Shown in pieces: positions 12,001 to 21,362 of a stretch of DNA of 64,000 bases (the stretch's first letter is position 1; every line of letters starts with the position of its first letter). Both the position numbers and the translations under genes were made by a program. The notes beneath the pieces are model-generated. The model was not told the origin of the DNA. It ran no database searches and saw only the letters and a program-made list of their open reading frames with translations. Source of the DNA: Ampullaceana balthica (Eukaryota; Mollusca; Gastropoda; Lymnaeidae); contig CALYLW010001390.1 of NCBI GenBank assembly GCA_944989445.1, forward strand, positions 124,001 to 188,000, written 5' to 3'.

Positions 12001-13013
12001 GGTATTATTTGATTTTAGGCTACTAGCCCTCATTACCATCAAGGATTTTATATTTACCTTGATGGGTAATACCTTGACTTGCTGAACCATGCCATGGCAC
12101 AAGTAAATAACTTTTTTCTAACAGACTCTTCACACATTAATGTTTATCATTGAAGGAATTGTCCAAATGTGAGGCCAACCACTTCCTGATATTATTCCGA
12201 GACGCCGGTTGTCAGTACAAGGGCCTGTTCATCTTCTACCCTGAAACAGAGGAGGCTTTTAAAGTCCATGGAGTTGGCCCTAAACACATTACCAATAAAA
12301 TCTGTGAAAAGTTCTACAAGTAAGTCTTTCAGACTATAGTATTTAAATTTGTTACACTGACAAAACTGTGCTAGTATACATCCCACAAGGAAGGGTAACT
12401 TAAATTAGTTTCTTTAGACGCAAATATGATTTGCACTGAGTCATCTAATGCAAGTGGGCAAAAAAAAATTTTAATAATCTTTTTATTAATTAAAATTTGT
12501 AGGTTTTGAACTAGGCATTTAAGATGGCATTTTTTTACCACAAATTGTTTGCCATATTTGCTATCTTTGGAAGTTAATTCTATTACCTTGTCTGAGCAAC
12601 ATTTATGTACATCTATCAGACCAACAATCAATCAGTTCAACAGACACCTTATAAAATCTGATTAAATTTCCTAAAAGAATTGATTCCTTGAAAATAAAGC
12701 CAACAAGAAGTTTTATGTTAAATCTATGTTACAAAGCACGTGGAAGTTTCAACTGATTCCAAAAAAAATTTAAAAAGTTCAATTATAGTCTCTTTATTTT
12801 CTTAATATGACTTCACCTCCCCCCTCACTCCCAGTTGATTTTAAATAAACCAATGATATTTATTATATTCTCTGATGTATCTCTTTCAGGTACAACTCTG
12901 GTGCCAAAAGCTTCATGGAGATCACATCCACCAAACATTTATCCGTGTCAGTTGATGCTGTGGTCCTGCAGGGGACTGTGTGGAAGACTGGGAAAGTTGT
13001 GGTCAAACGATAG
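1..13013 (+). CDS. CAMSAP: CAMSAP/Patronin, microtubule minus-end binding protein (3' part of gene, N-terminus outside window)
   Basis: Multi-exon gene running off the left edge. Coding pieces that join in phase: 431-562, 1203-1405, 1728-1934, 2444-2567, 2888-3073, 3401-4800, 5292-5418, 5708-5913, 6491-6586, 7173-7190, 9008-9064, 10894-11067, 11354-11472, 12156-12319, 12890-13013, plus an uncertain piece at 1-35. Together about 1,100 residues. The order is a Ser/Thr/Pro-rich linker, a Lys/Glu-rich coiled coil (LRLKLEQKRREIERKK), the GKAAFMRVV motif that opens the large exon, more basic coiled coil, then the CKK domain (CQYKGLFIFYPETEEAFKVHG). CKK is the family's C-terminal microtubule-binding fold and is diagnostic of CAMSAP/Patronin proteins, which cap and stabilise free minus ends in the cytoplasm. 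The N-terminal calponin-homology domain expected in the family is not in the window. One exon has a 1-nt frameshift (see 5292-5418). Isoform structure is inferred from splice phase only. Confidence 0.93.
431..562 (+). CDS. CAMSAP: CAMSAP exon, linker
   Basis: Acceptor TCCATCAG at 423-430, donor GTATGT at 563. The open frame includes GQSQVPLHRPFEAFTVGTG and a Ser/Pro-rich end. Enters needing two bases and leaves one base over, matching both neighbours. Confidence 0.8.
1203..1405 (+). CDS. CAMSAP: CAMSAP exon, linker
   Basis: Acceptor CCCTCCCACAG ends at 1202; donor GTCAGT at 1406. Encodes AISTAGSYTLANSVTSLAA followed by an acidic Ser-rich stretch and SDHESQKIHQDHK. Ends in phase 0. The donor is weaker than consensus. 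Confidence 0.85.
1728..1934 (+). CDS. CAMSAP: CAMSAP exon, linker
   Basis: Acceptor TGCATTTCAG ends at 1727; donor GTGGGA at 1935. Exactly 69 codons, phase 0 at both ends. Includes NGMKPAMIINDRLG and FAELKRLKDKLGYKIDK. A reading frame continues a few codons into the intron, to a stop at 1958, and should not be taken as the C-terminus. Confidence 0.88.
2444..2567 (+). CDS. CAMSAP: CAMSAP exon, linker
   Basis: Acceptor TGTTCAAAG before 2444; donor GTAATC at 2568. Encodes VDNSALIYMQSCSQGGPYD through GQDHLVP and leaves one base for the next exon. Phase fits on both sides. Confidence 0.8.
2888..3073 (+). CDS. CAMSAP: CAMSAP exon, first coiled coil
   Basis: Acceptor GCTGTCAG before 2888; donor GTCAGT at 3074. 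A Ser/Pro stretch is followed by the charged helix LRLKLEQKRREIERKKHRQE, a hallmark coiled coil of CAMSAP proteins just before the GKAAF motif. Phase 2-in/1-out. Confidence 0.93.
3401..4800 (+). CDS. CAMSAP: CAMSAP large central exon
   Basis: Acceptor CTTTATATCAG ends at 3400. The exon opens with GKAAFMRVVSKHLEGG, continues through about 460 residues of low-complexity Ser/Pro/Gln/Gly sequence, includes the helix LDKLNNSLTELQGEIMRLSL near 4,100-4,150 and ends GFVIKDQESLSKEQ. A donor GTTAGA follows at 4801. The frame stays open to 4848 past this donor, but the next exon continues the coiled coil in phase, so the read-through tail is rejected. GC is clearly higher here than in the flanking introns, as expected of coding sequence. 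Confidence 0.93.
5292..5418 (+). CDS. CAMSAP: CAMSAP exon, basic coiled coil, with 1-nt frameshift in an A run
   Basis: Acceptor TTGTCTTCAG ends at 5291; donor GTGAGT at 5419. The exon opens in phase as EYEDEMQKKK. After a run of nine A (5313-5321) the phase 0 frame hits TAA at 5328-5330. One base out of frame the sequence continues perfectly as MEMQRKRKEEQEKRRLEKEA into the next exon. The downstream exons and CKK domain are intact, so a one-base length error in a homopolymer is the simplest explanation. A true indel or allele cannot be excluded. Confidence 0.88.
5708..5913 (+). CDS. CAMSAP: CAMSAP exon, basic coiled coil
   Basis: Acceptor TATAATAACAG ends at 5707; donor GTAGGT at 5914. Encodes FKEEEQERKKAEDKARREV, then IFQQYLQKKQEDEE and the KPRPKSMFVKSKAM motif that in this family precedes the variable linker before CKK. 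Phase 1-in/1-out. Confidence 0.93.
6241..6490 (+). repeat. 40-bp minisatellite abutting a CAMSAP exon
   Basis: About six tandem copies of a 40-bp unit (GTTGCCAAACATTGCAACCC then TGGTATCAAATAATTAAMTG). The last unit ends ATTGCAG at 6490, which is the splice acceptor for the exon starting at 6491. Other copies read ATTGCAAC at that place. Confidence 0.9.
6491..6586 (+). CDS. CAMSAP: CAMSAP exon, Gly/Ser linker
   Basis: Acceptor CATTGCAG comes from the flanking minisatellite; donor GTAGGG at 6587. Encodes GALGGMDSGSSSQEDLIGRD and GGRSTPGVMS. Phase 2-in/1-out fits the neighbours. The acceptor has an unusually poor pyrimidine tract. Confidence 0.85.
7173..7190 (+). CDS. CAMSAP: Candidate 18-nt CAMSAP microexon
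   Basis: A pyrimidine-rich acceptor (TTCCTTCACCACAG) is followed by 18 bases encoding A-N-D-T-Q-K and a GTAGAT donor. Its phase (2-in, 1-out) is exactly that of the flanking exons, so it can be included or skipped without a frame change. Support is splice sites and phase only. Confidence 0.45.
9008..9064 (+). CDS. CAMSAP: Candidate 57-nt CAMSAP exon
   Basis: Strong acceptor CCTTGTTTCAG ends at 9007; donor GTAGAG at 9065. Encodes AMRSTYHFRLPQPTRIRKA, basic and Pro-rich, in the symmetrical 2-in/1-out phase shared by its neighbours. Probably an alternative cassette exon. It sits in a 4-kb stretch otherwise without coding signal. Confidence 0.6.
10894..11067 (+). CDS. CAMSAP: CAMSAP exon, linker before CKK
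   Basis: Acceptor TTGTTTCCAG ends at 10893; donor GTAGTT at 11068. Encodes RRPPSPDLYRIKQQRQRGNS and SGSETGSGSNPGSDYA. The SGSETGS-type motif immediately precedes CKK in CAMSAP proteins. Phase 2-in/1-out. Confidence 0.92.
11354..11472 (+). CDS. CAMSAP: CAMSAP exon, start of CKK domain
   Basis: Acceptor TTCCCCCACAG ends at 11353; donor GTAAGC at 11473. Encodes GPKLFVKPSAKSNRHIIVNA then ISHCCLAGSVN, the first strand and helix of CKK. Leaves in phase 0. Confidence 0.96.
12156..12319 (+). CDS. CAMSAP: CAMSAP exon, CKK core
   Basis: Acceptor ATTGAAG ends at 12155; donor GTAAGT at 12320. Encodes ELSKCEANHFLILFRDAGCQ and YKGLFIFYPETEEAFKVHG, the most conserved part of the domain. Leaves two bases. 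Confidence 0.97.
12890..13013 (+). CDS. CAMSAP: CAMSAP last coding exon, end of CKK
   Basis: Acceptor CTCTTTCAG ends at 12889. Encodes KYNSGAKSFMEITSTKHLSV and ends GKVVVKR before TAG at 13011-13013. The basic C-terminus is typical of CKK. Confidence 0.97.
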
Positions 13014-13800
13014 GGTTTAAACCATCTTCATTCTGTCTTTGGATTACTTTGTGCTGCTTATTTCATGAATATGCGAGATTTGCTACCTGATGCCCTTATA
13101 TCATCATGTCCCTGGAATATGTGCTGTGTAGATTGTGAGTCCATACGTTTCTGATGCTTGTTGGTGACATCCAAGGTGAAATTCTTAGGAGGTTGGGGCA
13201 GTGACTCATTTCTAGGAATTGTGAATAATTTTGGTGTGGCTATCTTTTTGGATCAGCTCAGTAATGGACCACTGGGTCTCTTCCCCCTCTATTGTACAGA
13301 TACCGTCAGGTCCAGTCCAGGCAGTCAAAGAATCGAGACAAACTGAACTGGCATAACTGAAAGAAAATGTTTTTTTTCTCTTCTTTTTATTATGATGGAG
13401 ATTTGCCAGTTTGGTCAAAGCCCAGTGATTCTGTGTGTAGTGGATTAAATAAGGGTTTGTATTACACCTGGCTCAAAGACTTCACTGCTCCTGGATGTTG
13501 CTTCAGGATGGATACATGAAATAGACAAGCCTGAGCAAGACTTCAATACTTGCGTTATTACCATCATTATCTCAACAATATTCTTGTTGTCTCTGTCAGT
13601 AAATTTTTTTTATATTCTGCCCTTCTTGGGGATGTGTTGTGACAAAAGGACAACTGCTTGCTTTTATTGGTTTTCCCCTCTTGATATTTGCAAATCTTCA
13701 CATGACGGTGTCAATGTATCAATGTATGGCCTTTATCTCCGTGCAGCCTTGGTCTCTGAATGTCATTTAGTCTTTCAATCTCTAATAAAAGAGAAAAATG
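13014..13800 (+). other. CAMSAP 3' UTR (proximal), candidate poly(A) signal
   Basis: Non-coding DNA after the CAMSAP stop. The first clear AATAAA lies at 13784-13789 and is a plausible cleavage signal. A longer UTR is possible, because repeats are scarce and another AATAAA occurs near 16,746. A 17-nt phrase, GTACATTCACTATTG-like, is repeated at about 13,910 and 13,945. Confidence 0.5.
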
Positions 13801-16800
13801 TAATTTTATTTAATAATGCGTGAATATTTTTTTATTTTTACCTGTGTTGCTGAATTTTTAACTTTAAGATTAAGCCAGGTGGACTTGTAAAAAAAAAGTA
13901 ATAACCCTTGTACATTCACTATTGTAAAAATGTAAGAGCCCAAGTACATTCACTATTGACTAATGGACCTGTCAGGGAATAATAATCTTTTCAGGGACAA
14001 AATAATTATATAAATCTTTAAATAAAAACAGTAGAACAAAAAATAGGGCACAGATGGCTGCTATAAACAGCTTTTAATACACCATGTGGACAAAAATAAG
14101 CAACTTCTTCAACAAGATATTTGATGTAAAATATTATTTTACCTAAATTTTTTTTGAATATGAGAAATTTTAAAATGTTATCAGACGTGCTGGATAAAAA
14201 TAAATCTGGATGTGTTTGCACTATATATTTAAGATTTTTTTTTAATTTTAAATAAAAAAAAATCAATTTTCTTATTTTCCTCCCTGTGAAGAAAATTGCA
14301 GTTTGTTTCCCTTCCTTTGGAATGTCTGTTATCAAACACTGATCTTGTGTCAGTTTTGTTTTTTTTTCTTCTTTGCTCACTTATCTGCCCCTATTGGAAC
14401 ACTGCCGCCGTCCACATCCAGTCTTAACTGACCAGCCAGAGTGAGTCTGACCATACCACAGGGTCTCAAACACCATCTGGTATAAGAGGTTAAAAACACC
14501 TGACCCATACCAAATGGTATACCTCCCAAGGGTTATGTATCATACCTTTACTGAATATGTTTTTGTTATCTGTATTTATAAACAAATTCTTTAAATTCTT
14601 CCGCAGCCATCTCACTTTTCCATTCCATATCATCTTTTTTTAAATTTATTCTTCATGTGTGTACACAAATATAATGTAATTATTTTTACTATTGTCAGTT
14701 TAAATCATGTGTCATGCAATTTCTCAGTGTTAGTCAAAATCTGCAACTAACTTGTAATGTCATCAAGATTTAGTTATGTTCAGGGAAGACAAATTAAATG
14801 CATAAAATAATTGCTTCATTTAAAAATTTATTTTGCAAAAAACATTTTTTTTTATTGAAAAAAAATAATTTGACCAGAACATATTTTCTTTTGTGTGTAA
14901 ACTTGCTTTGAAGTTTTTTTCTTAACCCAATGAATAGCATGCCCACCCAGTTACAATTATTTTAGATGTCATATTGCACCATGACTAGTTTTTGGAAATA
15001 CACTTAGCCCAAGCATAGAACAAAAATCTGATTAGCAAACTTAAGATTTAATAGCTATGTCTCTGCCAGGCCTTTTTCTACCTTATGCAACTCTTATGTC
15101 TTTTGAGTTTAACAAAGAGCTCCAAGAACTTTTGTTCCAATATCGTATTGTCTTTTTTAAAAACATGATGAGCCAAATAATTTGGCCCTTTTTTACAATT
15201 AAAAATCATACTATTTATAGGTTTATTTTTGTTGCCAAAGCACCCATATTATGTGCCTATCCTTTTGCAAAACAGTGGCTAGAAATGCATTAATGTAGGT
15301 TTCTCTTTAAAAACAATATAAAAAAAACAAAAAATACTGCAACTGATAATGAAATAAGGATCTTTTTTTAACTAACTAATTCAAGCTTTTGAGGCCTTGT
15401 TTATCTAGTGCCCTTTAAATTTGTGATAGATGTTAAAAACATATCAGTTTTTGATTACTGTAACACAAGGATAAGTTTTACCTTTGTACAGCTCAAGACT
15501 TGTAGTGTTACCTCTAACAGTGTTTTTAAATCTATATTTGAACGTTGCTGTCAGCCAATCATGGTAAATGGTATTTTTCGGCAGGAAACACTCAGTGAGT
15601 TGAAACACGACAGCACAGAATCTCTATGTAAAAAAATAAGAGTGTACGGTTGTGAGCCTGCTCTGTGATGTGATTTCATTTTCACCAATTTCTAGTTTCC
15701 TTTTCGTATAGAAGTAGAAGGCTGCACATGATAGGACCACTGTGCTTCAATAGGACTGCTGCTTTGTTGAAAACTTCAAACACCTTTGCTTCTGCTGTAA
15801 CATTCTGTCATGGAAGCAGCCTGTTGGTCCCAAGCACCAATCTTTTGTCTATCCACAGTTGTCTATAGTTAAAACTGATGGGCATAAGTTCTGTTACAAT
15901 AATTAATTATAAAGCAACTCTATACTTCACTTTGATTTAAGATCAGATTATTTTCACCGCATTCACTATTGGAATATGAGGCATTTGTATGTCTAAAAAA
16001 AAGATGTGAACCTAGGAAATAATCTTCTGTTTAGAAGGAGCTGTAATAGATAAGATATTAAAGAGAGTAATGAAAAGATAGGAACTTTTCTTTCCTATTA
16101 AACTATACTTCTTGTAAATTTCAGGGGGAAAAAAGAATAACAAGTATAAATAGCTTTTTAATATTGGAAGCTTTTAGACCTTATATATAATGTAAACTTA
16201 TAGAATTTGAGTTCAAACTAAAATATTATGAAGTTATTTATAAAATATTAGCATAGACATTTGACTTTACTATAAAAAAATTGCTTATATTGATGTTGAT
16301 GTATTCTTGCACTGTAAAATTGTGGCAGTGAACAGGTTAGTATGGTCTTATTCTCACTGCTTTAAAAAAAAATATCTGCTTTATTAATTAACAAAGAAAA
16401 ATTTACCAAAGTATCACAACAGACTGTAAGAGAGTGTTGTTTTTTTATTTTAAAAGAAATATTATTGCTGCTATTTATTTGAAAACTTCATGTGTTCTTA
16501 TTTATTTATTTTAAATCTCAGCTTGTGATGTACATAGTTGTAAACAGTTTGTCTCCCTATCATCTGAACAAAGAGGCATTTTATTCTTAGTTGTATAAAC
16601 AATGCTTGTAATTTTATGTATGAATGTACTGATCATTAATTGGAGAACAAGTCACAGAAAAGAATGTAATCTTGAATATTTTTTTAAAGACAGTTTTGTT
16701 TTTTTGTGTGGCCATGTCAGAAATTCCCTTGTAACAAGGGAGATTAATAAATGAATGTAATACAATTGTATTTTTGCTATCTTTTATTTCAGTCCCCCCT

Positions 16801-18290
16801 TGCCCCAACTCCCCCCCCCTCTCCTTTTATTAATGCCCTTGTTAAATTAAACAAACAAGTGGAGAGTTCTACAGATCACAAAGAGGAAAAAAAATAGAAG
16901 AAACAATAAGAAACCACAAGTTTTTTTTTAAAGCCCATTTATCACAATTATTTTTCAATATTCAAGGAAGCTTCTATAATTCATGTTTTTTCTAGTTGTT
17001 GCCAATCTTTTTTTGACGATTTTTACATGCAAATCCTCATGACATAAATAAAATTGATTTGTGAATATTGTATATTGTTATTTTCATAAATCAGTGCTGC
17101 AACCTCATTGTATTGCTGATGGTTTAAAGACACAAAACTGTATCTTGACGTGCATCATTGCTAAACCTATTTAATTATGGAATATTTCAAAAAAATGTCT
17201 GTTAGTTGAAATACCATAGGCACAATATTATTTGCTTTTTGTGTACCAATGTCATATTATTATGCTTAACTCAATCTCATATGGGTAAATACAGAATATA
17301 ATATTCTTACTTAATAGGTATAGTGAAAAAAAATAAGCTAAAATGTTAAGGAATTTATCTTAAAATAAACAGTTTCATGTTGTTCATTCATTGTCTGTAT
17401 CTAAAAACATGTTTGGAATATATTTTATTTCCAGTTTCATTCACTAGTAAGTTATATCTAATCTGTTTTTATCTTCTATCATATTTACTAATAAATTGTT
17501 TTAGGTCACTAAGTCATATTTAAAATAAAGCTATATACAGGTTAACAGCTTTACCCATTATTAATCATTGTTATTTAGAGGTTAGTGGCACATTTCCATT
17601 TTACTAGTATCAGTAAATGTATTTTGGCAATTTGCATCAGATTCCTGCGTTTTTGTTCAGTTTTTTTAATTCTTAAACTTACAGGGTTTGTGAGACCAAA
17701 GAATGTCATGCGATTTAAAAAGCATCAAGTTACCCAAATTGGAGTAATTTTAAAAAAAATAAATTTTTGTGATCATTCACATTTCCATCCAGCTGCTGCA
17801 AAATAAAACAAGACAGTACTTTGCTAAAAACAAAAAAACAAAACCTAACTAAGTAGGTCAGAATAACTTTATAACATCCCCTGAACTGGCATTATTCAAT
17901 GAAATTCACACTAAATCTAAACAAATAATCCCGATAATCTTTAATAATAAATACTGAAAGTGAAAGAATAACAAAGCATACAAAATCAATAACAAGGATG
18001 TCCATATTGAGGTACAGAATTTCTACAAAAGCTGACCTGGCCTTCCAATTGATCATAATTGTTTCCAACATTTATGTCTATGGTCCACATAGGTGAAGGC
18101 CTTGCCCTTCCACTAATGTGGATCTGACCTCTGACGGTTGAGTTGACCTTTGTGATCTTTGTCTTTTGGATGGTCAAGTTGACCTTCATGTCCTTTGTCT
18201 TGGTTTTTAAAAAAAATTTTTAACTTAAATGTTGGATACGTTTCTGGCTGTTTCTTTCACTAATTGTCCTTCAAACTTCCTTGTTAATCT
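13801..18290. other. Intergenic or distal 3' UTR, nothing recognisable
   Basis: AT-rich DNA with many homopolymer runs and no convincing gene. A short piece at about 16,019-16,060 (CTTCTG...GGAGCTGTAATAGATAAGAT) resembles the 3' end of the LINE seen at 28.7 and 42.65 kb. ORFs here are short and lack coding character. Confidence 0.5.
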
Positions 18291-18848
18291 ATTACATTCA
18301 TGAACCATGCCATCTCTTGATAAGAACTACTACATTCATGAACCAATTAATCTGGTGGTAAGAACTGCTACATTCACGAACCATGCCATCTCTTGGTAAG
18401 AANACTACATTCATGAACCATGTCATCTCTTGGTAAGAACTACTACATTCATGAACCATGTCATCTCTTGGTAAGAACTGCTACATTCATGAACCATGTC
18501 ATCTCTTGGTAAGAACTGCTACATTCATGAACCATGTCATCTCTTGGTAAGAACTGCTACATTCATGAACCATGTCATCTCTTGGTAAGAACTGCTACAT
18601 TCATGAACCATGTCATCTCTTGGTAAGAACTGCTACATTCATGAACCATGTCATCTCTTGGTAAGAACTACTACATTCATGAACCATGTCATCTCTTGGT
18701 AAGAACTGCTACATTCATGAACCATGTCATCTCTTGGTGAGAACTACTACATTCATGAACCAATTAATCTCTTGGTAAGAACTACTTCATTCATGAACCA
18801 TGTCATATCTTGGTAAGAACTACTACATTCATGAACCATGTCATCTCT
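18291..18848. repeat. 38-bp minisatellite
   Basis: About 14-15 tandem copies of a 38-bp unit (TACATTCATGAACCATGTCA then TCTCTTGGTAAGAACTRC). Central copies are nearly identical. Position 18403 is an N, so copy number in the assembly may be unreliable. Confidence 0.95.
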
Positions 18849-18986
18849 GTATTATCCTGACATTGTTTTAATGCCAAAGAAGAATCCAAGAAGCGCTTAA
18901 AGGCCTTATGTTTGGCTATTTATGTTAATGAATTACTGACTCATACACAATTCTTACATTATCTTGAAACTTGGGTCATGGGCCTT

Positions 18987-19407
18987 TGTCACGCCACTCT
19001 TTGCGACGTATTACTTGTTAATGTATTTTGTAGGCGTTCTCACAATACACAATCTTGCATGCAATTATCCACTGAAGAATTAATGTCAACAAGATAACTT
19101 TAATATACACATAATGTACAGATATATAACTTTAATATACACAAAATGTACAGATATATAACTTTACTATACACAAAATGTACAGATATATAACTTTACT
19201 ATACACAAAATGTACAGATATATAACTTTAATATACACAAAATGTACAGATATATAACTTTAATATACACAAAATGTACAGATATATAACTTCTAGGTTT
19301 CACAACGTGGAGACATCAGCCACACAATCGCCATTACTTTCTATCTCTGTTTTTGCGCTCTTTTACCCATGTCGCTCTGTCACTAATCTCGTGATTCTCA
19401 CGTGTCA
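18987..19407. mobile_element. Solo LTR with perfect 5-bp TSD
   Basis: Begins TGTCACG, ends CACGTGTCA and is flanked on both sides by GCCTT (18982-18986 and 19408-19412). The interior (GTAGGCGTTCTC, AATACANAATCTTG, ATCCACTGAAGAA) matches the LTR at 34758-35108, so both belong to one family. No internal region remains, so this is a recombination product. Confidence 0.88.
19095..19290. repeat. 32-bp tandem repeat inside solo LTR
   Basis: About six copies of TAACTTTAATATACACAAAA then TGTACAGATATA. The related LTR at 34.8 kb has a single AACTTTAATATTTATAC segment at the same place, so the array grew after insertion. Confidence 0.92.
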
Positions 19408-20046
19408 GCCTTGAAACCTCTGCTGTAAATTGGCTTAAGCCGAAATGCTTCATAAATCTGCATCCAGTTTTTTTTAAATTCTTTAAGAGTTTTCAAGATA
19501 TTGAATTGGAATATAAAAGTCAACATGATATAACCAGTGTTAAGATAAATACTTGAAAATTTATTTAGACTCCTAATTTAGGAAGGCAGGTGTCTTTTTT
19601 TTTCTTTTTTTTTAGAATCCTGTTACAGTATATTAATTTTACTTGTTACATATTTAGCATACCACGATGAGTTCATGGGAGTCTAATTATTTCTTTGGTA
19701 TTTAATTTTTATGTTAGAAGATGCTAGTATCAGATCAGCCAAAGGTCTCATAATGCTCGCCTTGCCCCGGGTGCTTGCAAAATGCTATGCCACTGACCTT
19801 ATAAGTTGTATAAAAAGTTAATCAAGCCAAAGCTTTGTGAAAAAATGAGTTTATTTTTTGGAAAGGTATCTTAACAAATCATAATTTTAAAAGGTTATTT
19901 CAACTAAAGGTGTGTTTAGAATGTTTGATCCACTAAAGGTGTGTTAAGTATGTTAGATCAACTGAAGATGTGTTCAGAGACACATCAATAATGTGTTTAT
20001 TGTGTTGTTACCAAATTAATAAAACGTTTAAAAAAAAAGTAAACAC
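19408..20046. other. Unassigned AT-rich DNA
   Basis: No gene or clear repeat seen. Two near-duplicate phrases (CTAAAGGTGTGTTTAGAATG-like) occur at about 19,907-19,965. Confidence 0.4.
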
Positions 20047-20790
20047 TAAATCAGTGGCGCAGCGAAAAGGGGGGGGGAATGCCCCGGGCGGCACTTTAAA
20101 AGAAAGAGGAGTTTTTTTTAAAATCGAAATTAATAAAGGAACTATCCAAAAGCATGTGGACGTTTTAACTTTAACTGCCGAAAACTTAAAACTCCTTATT
20201 GGATATAAATTCTTTATGATACTAATACTACTGTAATTTACAGAGGCTAAATCAGTATGAGAACGTGACTGTAATGTGGTGATAGATTCATTGATTCTTA
20301 AAATTTGACAGCCACCAATGTTGTAAAAATTGGGGGGGGGGCAAATTCCTAGTTGTTAATAAGCTACTTGATAAAACGTGAAAATAATTTTTAATAGAAT
20401 AAAAGAAAAGCCAAGATAAAAAAAATAACCGAAATGAAGAACTATATTAAAATACGAGAGCGCTTCTAATGCCAAAACTTCAAACTCCATTATAAATCCA
20501 AAGTCTTTTGATACTAATGTTATTGAGCTGGAAAGCATAGGGGCTGACAGTATGACAATAATGTGCTGGTATATATAATTGATTCAAGTTTCATTTTAAC
20601 GTAAAGTGAACTACTGGAAGAAAAAAATTGTTGGCGTATTTATATGGATTATTTTAATGTCTTTTGATTTGTGGCATAAACAAAAATATTGGAAACAATT
20701 GCTTATCTAGTGGAATTAAAACTTGGCACATATAAATAAAAAATTTGGGGTGGGGGCGGCAAATTCCTCGTATAGCTAATTTTTAAAACG
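20047..20790. repeat. Degenerate repeat block with CAGTGGCGCAGCG end and G-runs
   Basis: Starts CAGTGGCGCAGCGAAAAGGG, a typical hAT-MITE end. It contains two later G-runs followed by GCAAATTCCT (20,331 and 20,746) and diverged internal copies about 0.4 kb apart (AACTCC..TTAT..AAA..CTTT.TGATACTAAT). The far end was not found. Confidence 0.45.
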
Positions 20791-21362
20791 TGAAAATAAA
20801 TTTTCATAAAAGAAAAGAAAAGTCAACATAAGAACTCAATTAGTACTCAACATTACCAAAGTTTTTTGCAAATGGAAGGAATCAGAAATTTGATAAAAAA
20901 GAATAGACTATTAATAAAGACCGACAATGAGTTGTAAAAGAGAAAACACAGTAGCAAGAAGTTCTTGTTAGAATATTTGACATTATTAAATCCTGGGGAA
21001 ATTGAATGTGACTTTTTGAAGTCACAGAGAGGTCAATACTGTTGCGAATAAAGGCAATACTCTTAAACTAATGCGTTAGCTTGCACAGTACGTTCAAGCA
21101 CTCCGAGAATATAGTGGGAAAAGGGGTTAAAAAACTTGTCATCTAAAATTCAAACTGAGCTAATAGCAATTTTAGGAAGAACAGTTCACGAAAAAAAAAT
21201 ATATATAATTAAATGTGCGTGTTCGTGGAAATGTCACTCAATGCAAGATTACAAAACAATGCACAAACAAATTTGGTTTCTTTTGCAAAGAAAAGGTAAT
21301 TATATTTTCCTATATTTCTGGTTGAATTATGACATTTCTGGCTGACTTAACAGCGACTTATA
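20791..21362. other. Gene A 3' flank
   Basis: No coding signal. Bases 21,300-21,362 are gene A's 3' UTR and share CAGAAATGTCATAMTTCAACC (minus strand) with genes B and C. Confidence 0.5.

Noticed and set aside
1..13013. CAMSAP as a pseudogene because of the A-run frameshift
   Set aside because: Only one 1-nt homopolymer defect in about 1,100 codons; all splice sites and the CKK domain are intact.
17986..18189. 67-codon minus frame
   Set aside because: No recognisable domain or start context; contains duplicated GTTGACCTT phrases and may be repeat debris.
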